This document shows positions 29,873 to 33,906 of a DNA stretch of 33,906 nt, piece by piece. How positions within the stretch are numbered: position 1 is the first letter of the stretch; every line of letters begins with the position of its first letter. The notes below the pieces were generated by a model, which searched no databases, was not told the DNA's origin, and saw only the letters and a list, made by a program, of their open reading frames with translations. The stretch comes from DASUTB01 sp036374835 (GTDB lineage: Bacteria > Actinomycetota > Actinomycetes > Jiangellales > Jiangellaceae), in the NCBI GenBank assembly GCA_036374835.1, contig DASUTB010000029.1, forward strand, positions 1 through 33,906, in the 5' to 3' direction. A program made the position numbers and the translations under genes.

Positions 29873-30706
29873 TCAGGAGGGGTGGTAGGTCGAGATCGTT
29901 ACCGCTGCCGTCGCCGATACGGCCGCCGGTGCGGGTAGCCGTCCCTCCAATTCGGCCTCTGTGACGTGCCATGCCGAGGGTCCCATGCGTACGAGCCGGC
30001 GAATGTCGTCCGGAGTCAGCCGCAGCGGCGTCGTGACGGCGCGTCGGCCGATCAGTGTGAAGTGTTCTGCGAGCGAACGCTCGAGGCGCGCGTCCTTACG
30101 ATCGTCTACCGCGAGCAGTCCGCAGCCGGCGACCAGCTCGCCGAGATGATCGCTCGTAGGCGTGACGACGATCAATGCGCCGTCCGGACGCAGGACGCGC
30201 GCGAATTCGTCGCCGTTGCGCGGTGCGAACACGTTGAGGACGAGGGACGCCACGCCACTCGCGACGGGCAGCCGGTGCCACGTATCGCACACCGCCGCGC
30301 CGATGCGGCGGTGGGCTCGAGCCGCGCGCCGGGCCGCGTACTTGGAGCTGTCGAGCGCGAGCCCACGCCCGCCGGACATGCGGTCGAGCACGGCGGCGAG
30401 CCAGTAGCCGGTCCCGGCGCCTGCGTCGACGACGAGCGGGGTCGGCGCCGTCGAGACGAGCTCCGCGGCCGTTTGCGCGACCGCGTTCACGATCTCGTCG
30501 TAGTGGCCGGCGGCGAGGAACTCGGCGCGCGCGGCGACCATGTCGTTGGTATCGGCCGTTGCCGGGGTCTTGCCGGTCTGCAGGTTGACGTAGCCCTGCC
30601 GCGCGACGTCGAAGCTGTGGCCGTTCGCGCATCGCAGCGAGCCGTTGAGGTGTACCTGTCCGTCGCACGCCGGACAGCGCAACGCGTCGACGACGTCAGC
30701 CAGCAC
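29873..30706 (-). CDS. RlmA-family putative 23S rRNA guanine-N1 methyltransferase
   Basis: The product has 277 residues, started at GTG 30706. The N-terminal zinc site is LRCPACDG..LRCANGHSFD (three Cys and one His), followed by QGYVNLQ. This is the RlmA/TlrB/MyrA pattern, in which the zinc domain recognises helix 35 of 23S rRNA. The SAM-binding domain has VVDAGAGTGYWLAAVLD, GLALDSSKYAARRAAR, AAVCDTWHRLPV and LVLNVFAPRNGDEFARVL. Family members methylate G745 or G748; the G748 group (TlrB) gives tylosin-type macrolide resistance, but which position this one modifies cannot be told. The nhaA start is only 28 bp downstream. Confidence 0.88.
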   Translation of the reverse strand: MLADVVDALRCPACDGQVHLNGSLRCANGHSFDVARQGYVNLQTGKTPATADTNDMVAARAEFLAAGHYDEIVNAVAQTAAELVSTAPTPLVVDAGAGTGYWLAAVLDRMSGGRGLALDSSKYAARRAARAHRRIGAAVCDTWHRLPVASGVASLVLNVFAPRNGDEFARVLRPDGALIVVTPTSDHLGELVAGCGLLAVDDRKDARLERSLAEHFTLIGRRAVTTPLRLTPDDIRRLVRMGPSAWHVTEAELEGRLPAPAAVSATAAVTISTYHPS

Positions 30707-30724
30707 CCGACCGAGCCTATGTGG

Positions 30725-30820
30725 TTCTGATTGATCACGTTCGGCATGCGTGACGTCGCTTCATTAGGTCCGCATGCCTGGTGAAGCTACGTGGAGCCTA
30801 CCGAACGTGATCAATCAGAA
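30725..30820. repeat. 96-nt near-perfect palindromic element
   Basis: The outer arms TTCTGATTGATCACGTTCGG (30725-30744) and its exact complement (30801-30820) match over 20 of 20 bases. After a 9-nt interruption on each side, a second pair of arms is in register: CGTCGCTTCA (30754-30763) with TGAAGCTACG (30782-30791), 9 of 10. The loop is 18 nt. GGCATGCG (30743-30750) can also pair with CGCATGCC (30771-30778), giving a competing fold. It fills the gap between two co-directional genes and starts 3 nt past a stop codon. It may be a terminator, a REP-like element or a small mobile remnant. Confidence 0.85.
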
Positions 30821-30823
30821 TGC

Positions 30824-32152
30824 TCACCACTCGGCGCAGGACGTCAGTGTTATTCCATGGCCGTCGGCCAGTTGCTCGGCGTCACCTCCGGTGCGTTCCA
30901 CCCACGGGTCGAAGTACTTCACCGCATCGTCGACCGTCCCGGCCTCCAGTTTGATCACGACTTCGGTGCACGCACCCTCGTCGGACTCCCAGGTGGTGTA
31001 GCGATCGCCGCGCCAGCCACTGAGGTAATCGTTGCCGAACCAGTCTGTCTGCACATCGAGGTGCAGCAGCTCGAGGAACCCCACGCCGAGCGTCCCTTCA
31101 TCGAGAATCCTGGCGCCCACCGGCGCCGGTGGTGCGTCGGGCGGCGTGACCTCCGGCAGCTCACCCCCGATGAAGCGCTCGATCTCGACGATCTCGGCAG
31201 AGGTGGTTGGCGGGTTGCGCAATGCCGTGTTCACGTGGTCGTTGCTTTCTTCGGCAAGCCTCGTGATTGCCACGTCACCGAGCCAGTACGGCATGGAGCC
31301 GATCATTTCCAGCAGCGGGTCGTACGGTCCGCCGTAGCGGACGTCGTCCCATGCCGCGATGTACTCGTCCTGCCAGTCGGCCGGCTGATCGTCCACATAC
31401 GCGAGCTCGACACGGTTGGCGTCGCCCTCGATCAGGGCTCTCGCGGCAAGATCCGCCTCGGGCCCCGGTCCGTCGAGGATCGTGGTCAGATCGAAATGCT
31501 GATCCTGCAGGGCATGGGTCAACTCATGCACGACCGTTCCTTCGACCATGGGGGTCCACTCCGTGCCGCGGACGACGAGCTCGTCGGTCCACGGGTCGTA
31601 GAAGCCCATCAATCCGCCGAGCGACGTGGACTGCTCGGCGGCGTAGAAGTCGTCCGGACTGGTCGTGAGCCCCAGCGCGGCATATGTGGCGCCGTAGTCC
31701 GAAGGCCCGACCGGAGGTTCGTACCCGGGTGGCGCGGTGAACCACGCATCGGCGAAGGCGTCGTCGTCGAGGAACTGGACCTCGACCTCCTCGGTAAAGC
31801 TGAGGCCGCGTTCTTCTTCGACGTAGGCCATCAGCCGGTCGAGCTCGCCGGGCAGAACGTCTTCGGCCGCCTGCCCGTCCCCGGCCGACTCGGCATCGTC
31901 GCTGCTGTCGCGGTCCGGCGCACCGTCGACCGGGGCGGCGTCCCGTACCGCCCACACCAATCCGACCGCGCCGGCGCCGACGATCATTCCGGCGAGCAGC
32001 GCGGCGACGATCGCCAGCACTAATGTCGTCGTGGTGTGGCGCGTTGCCGGGCCCGCCTGGTGGGCCCATACCCACGGGTGGCGCGGCTGGCCGGAAGGGC
32101 GCGGCGGCGGGTTGGTTCCGGTGACCGATTCATCGGGGGACTCGTCGGACAC
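30824..32152 (-). CDS. Membrane-anchored protein with HExxH metallopeptidase motif
   Basis: The product has 442 residues from GTG 32152, which has GAGGAG just upstream; the frame extends 19 codons further without a site. An N-terminal cytoplasmic tail of about 42 residues, rich in Pro, precedes one membrane helix (LVLAIVAALLAGMIVGAGAVGLVW) and an acidic linker, so the rest lies outside. VVHELTHALQDQHFD holds His209, Glu210 and His213, the zinc-binding HExxH motif. A downstream Glu in ALIEGDANRVELAY is in the position of a gluzincin third ligand. TDELVVRGTEW before the motif and FYDPWTDELVV are typical of a group of actinobacterial secreted proteins of unknown function. Catalysis is plausible; the substrate is unknown. 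It is divergent from the GH9 gene. Confidence 0.84.
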   Translation of the reverse strand: MSDESPDESVTGTNPPPRPSGQPRHPWVWAHQAGPATRHTTTTLVLAIVAALLAGMIVGAGAVGLVWAVRDAAPVDGAPDRDSSDDAESAGDGQAAEDVLPGELDRLMAYVEEERGLSFTEEVEVQFLDDDAFADAWFTAPPGYEPPVGPSDYGATYAALGLTTSPDDFYAAEQSTSLGGLMGFYDPWTDELVVRGTEWTPMVEGTVVHELTHALQDQHFDLTTILDGPGPEADLAARALIEGDANRVELAYVDDQPADWQDEYIAAWDDVRYGGPYDPLLEMIGSMPYWLGDVAITRLAEESNDHVNTALRNPPTTSAEIVEIERFIGGELPEVTPPDAPPAPVGARILDEGTLGVGFLELLHLDVQTDWFGNDYLSGWRGDRYTTWESDEGACTEVVIKLEAGTVDDAVKYFDPWVERTGGDAEQLADGHGITLTSCAEW

Positions 32153-32338
32153 TGCTCTCCTCGGCCGTCGCCGGCTTCGATGGTCTCGGCACCCGCTCCT
32201 TCGCTCCAAGGCGGTTTCGCGGACCGGACATCTTTACATATCTCAACCAGTCGGTGAACGTGCCCCTCGTGATCTCCGATCGGATCCGTCGTCGTCCGTG
32301 GAGGCCGGTACGAGGTCGTGCCACGCTAGCGGGGGGTA

Positions 32339-32367
32339 GTGACATGGGCCACATTTCGGATTACACT
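32339..32367 (+). promoter_or_regulatory. Promoter of the GH9 gene
   Basis: GTGACA (32339-32344) is a -35 with one mismatch to TTGACA. A 17-nt spacer leads to TACACT (32362-32367) as -10. Transcription should begin near 32374, so the palindrome at 32384-32397 is just downstream of the start, a good position for a repressor. Confidence 0.6.
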
Positions 32368-32383
32368 CGTTGCGCGCGATCCT

Positions 32384-32397
32384 TGAGAGCGCTCTCA
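32384..32397. promoter_or_regulatory. CebR-like LacI-family operator
   Basis: TGAGAGCGCTCTCA is a perfect 14-bp palindrome. It differs from the Streptomyces CebR operator TGGGAGCGCTCCCA at one position per half. CebR represses cellulose and cello-oligosaccharide genes until cellobiose is present, which fits the GH9 gene just downstream. The 261-bp gap 32153-32413 holds this, the promoter and presumably the opposite promoter of the metallopeptidase gene; no other gene is seen. Confidence 0.8.
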
Positions 32398-32413
32398 CCC
32401 GGGGAGGACGACG

Positions 32414-33906
32414 GTGACCCGAACCAATGTGCGTGCAACTGTGGCGGCCGCGGCGAGTCTGGTATTGCTGAGCGGTGTACTCGGCGCATCGGCCGCGCAG
32501 GCCGATGAGCCACCGAACCTGGTCAACAACGGAAGCTTCGAACCACCGGTCAACAACCAATGGTGGGGTCTGGAGGCCGCGACGGTCGCGGACGGCGAGG
32601 CGTGCATGGCTCTGCCGGACGTCGAACGCTTCGGCAACTTCATCGATCTCGGCCTGGAAGAGGGCCAGACGTACGTGTACGGCTTCACCGCGCACGGCGA
32701 TCCCGGGACCGGCGGTTTGCAGGCACGGATCCAGTCGGACGGCTCGGCCGGTCCCGAGGTCTTCGATGTGCTGGAGACGTTCGCCGTCACACCGGAGCCG
32801 CAGAACTACGAGTGGTCGTTCACCGCGACCGGGGACGCGCAACGCGTCCAGTTCGAGTTTTCCGGCGCCGATGCGGCCAGCACCTTCTGTATCAGCGACG
32901 TGTACGTCAGCCCTGTTGCCGAACTGCTGCAGAACCCTGACTTCGACGGCCTCTCTCCGTGGTGGACCACGCCGAATCTCACCCTCGAAGCCGATGCCGA
33001 GGGCCGGATGTGCGGCACCGTGCCCGCCGGCGGCAACCAGTGGGACGTCATCCTCGGCCAGAGCGGCATCACGCTCGAGGAGGGCCGCACCTACACAGTG
33101 ACGCTGACGGCCACCGCATCGCCTGAGTCGAGCGCGCGAATCCTCATCCCCGAGCCGGGCATCGACTGGCCGCCGATCTACTTCGCGGACATCACGCTGC
33201 GCGCGGACGGGCAGACATTCACCGAGACGTTCGAATCGCCGATCACCGCGGACACCCAGTTCCAGGTGCAGCTCGGCGGAAACCCCGAACCCTTCACGTT
33301 GTGCATGGAGCTGGCGTCGCTGACCACCGGCGGCGAGGTGGACGAGTTCGAGCACGAGACCGGTCCGCGCGTGCGGGTCAACCAGGTCGGCTACCTGCCG
33401 GACGGCCCCAAGAACGCCACCGTTGTCACCGACGCCACTGAGCCGGTGGAGTGGCAGCTGCTCGACGAGTCCGGCGCGGCGGTGGCCGACGGGCTGACCA
33501 CCCCGTACGGCACCGACGAGTCAGCGGGGCTGGACGTCCACACCATCGACTTCAGCGACGTGACGGCCACCGGCTCCGGCTTCCGGCTCGCCGCCGACGG
33601 CGAACAGAGCTACCCGTTCGCAATCGGGAGTGGGATCTACGACGAGCTGCGCAAGGATGCGCTCGGCATCTACTACACCGCACGTTCCGGCTACGAGATC
33701 GTGCCGGTCGAGGTGGATGGCGAGCTGCAGAAGGCCGAGTACGCGCGTCCGGCCGGCCACGTCTCCGAGCACGGCGGGACGGACGTCAACCAGGGCGACG
33801 ACGCGGTCCCGTGTCTGCCTCCGGAGGGCGCGGTCGATCACAACGGCACCCCGCAGCTCGGCGGCAACGCGCACTACGGCGAGAACGGATGGGCCTGCCC
33901 GGACGG
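32414..33906 (+). CDS. Secreted modular GH9 glycosidase (cellulase-like), 5' part
   Basis: At least 497 residues are encoded before the window ends. The GTG start has GGGGAGGA upstream. Residues 1-33 form a Sec signal peptide (hydrophobic ATVAAAASLVLLSGVLGAS, cleavage at SAAQA-DE or nearby). Two tandem modules of about 130 residues resemble carbohydrate-binding modules of the CBM4/9 type: one starts at NLVNNGSFEPPVNNQWW (about residue 34), the second at ELLQNPDFDGLSPWW (about 168). VRVNQVGYLPDGPKNATVV (about 320) opens the Ig-like CelD_N domain that precedes GH9 catalytic domains, and LRKDALGIYYTARSGYEI (about 410) opens the catalytic domain. The catalytic Asp and Glu lie beyond the edge. GH9 enzymes mostly hydrolyse beta-1,4-glucans. 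The CebR-like operator supports a role in cellulose or beta-glucan use. Confidence 0.88.
   Translation, partial: MTRTNVRATVAAAASLVLLSGVLGASAAQADEPPNLVNNGSFEPPVNNQWWGLEAATVADGEACMALPDVERFGNFIDLGLEEGQTYVYGFTAHGDPGTGGLQARIQSDGSAGPEVFDVLETFAVTPEPQNYEWSFTATGDAQRVQFEFSGADAASTFCISDVYVSPVAELLQNPDFDGLSPWWTTPNLTLEADAEGRMCGTVPAGGNQWDVILGQSGITLEEGRTYTVTLTATASPESSARILIPEPGIDWPPIYFADITLRADGQTFTETFESPITADTQFQVQLGGNPEPFTLCMELASLTTGGEVDEFEHETGPRVRVNQVGYLPDGPKNATVVTDATEPVEWQLLDESGAAVADGLTTPYGTDESAGLDVHTIDFSDVTATGSGFRLAADGEQSYPFAIGSGIYDELRKDALGIYYTARSGYEIVPVEVDGELQKAEYARPAGHVSEHGGTDVNQGDDAVPCLPPEGAVDHNGTPQLGGNAHYGENGWACPD

Noticed and set aside
30791..32023. 410-codon plus-strand frame opposite the metallopeptidase gene
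   Set aside because: Shadow frame without domains. The minus-strand gene has a membrane helix and HExxH.
32243..33355. 370-codon minus-strand frame opposite the GH9 gene
   Set aside because: The plus-strand frame has a signal peptide, CBM modules and the CelD_N motif; the minus frame has nothing recognisable.
1..33906. CRISPR arrays, prophage, intact insertion sequences, rRNA genes
   Set aside because: No regularly spaced direct repeats, no integrase, transposase or phage structural genes, and no rRNA sequence were seen.

Overview
The window is 33.9 kb of high-GC DNA (roughly two thirds G+C by eye) from an actinobacterium. This rests on the codon use, many GTG/TTG starts, ATGA/GTGA start-stop overlaps, several apparently leaderless genes, two DUF7455 zinc-ribbon genes and the TadA-associated protein, which is an actinobacterial family. 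No marker fixes the genus. It is chromosomal DNA with mixed housekeeping and accessory genes. I saw no phage, CRISPR array or intact insertion sequence.

Layout. 1-2.0 kb: the 3' end of a multicopper oxidase gene, translationally coupled to a small protein resembling the glutamyl-tRNA reductase dimerisation domain, then a two-TM membrane protein with a duplicated soluble domain. 2.1-4.3 kb: a class A flavin monooxygenase and a divergent TetR regulator with two near-identical 16-bp operators between them. 4.4-7.5 kb: a secreted endonuclease/exonuclease/phosphatase-fold protein and a class V aminotransferase. 7.6-9.3 kb: an ECF (SigE-type) sigma factor coupled to a membrane-anchored, probably anti-sigma protein. 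9.4-11.1 kb: two small membrane proteins (one DUF2231) divergent from a cysteine-containing COG2345/SufR-like regulator, with CACTA/TAGTG inverted repeats between them. 11.3-13.1 kb: DUF7455 copy 1, and a MarR regulator divergent from a beta-propeller lipoprotein. 13.3-17.6 kb: a complete CUT1 sugar ABC transporter (binding protein, two permeases, ATPase), probably of the glucose/mannose type. 17.6-17.95 kb: terminator plus an inverted-repeat cluster. 17.96-21.1 kb: response regulator, histidine kinase and a GerMN/Gmad2 lipoprotein, an arrangement like MtrA-MtrB-LpqB. 21.3-23.2 kb: DUF7455 copy 2 with a leader matching copy 1, a ScyD/ScyE-like secreted protein and tRNA-Ser(CGA). 23.3-25.4 kb: tadA with its associated gene, a small ORF, and upp. 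25.5-28.3 kb: the three-gene NAD(P) transhydrogenase operon behind a CRP/GlxR-like site. 28.4-32.2 kb: nhaA, an RlmA-like rRNA methyltransferase, a 96-nt near-palindrome and a membrane-anchored putative metallopeptidase. 32.3 kb to the end: a promoter with a CebR-like operator driving the 5' part of a secreted modular GH9 glycosidase.

The most interesting points are the possible redox-responsive membrane system at 9.4-11.1 kb, the DUF7455 pair with shared leaders, the GluTR-dimer-domain protein coupled to the oxidase, the CebR-like operator of the GH9 gene, the CRP-like box of the transhydrogenase operon, and the 96-nt palindrome. Functional links between neighbours are inferences from gene order. 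All family assignments come from reading motifs, without database searches.
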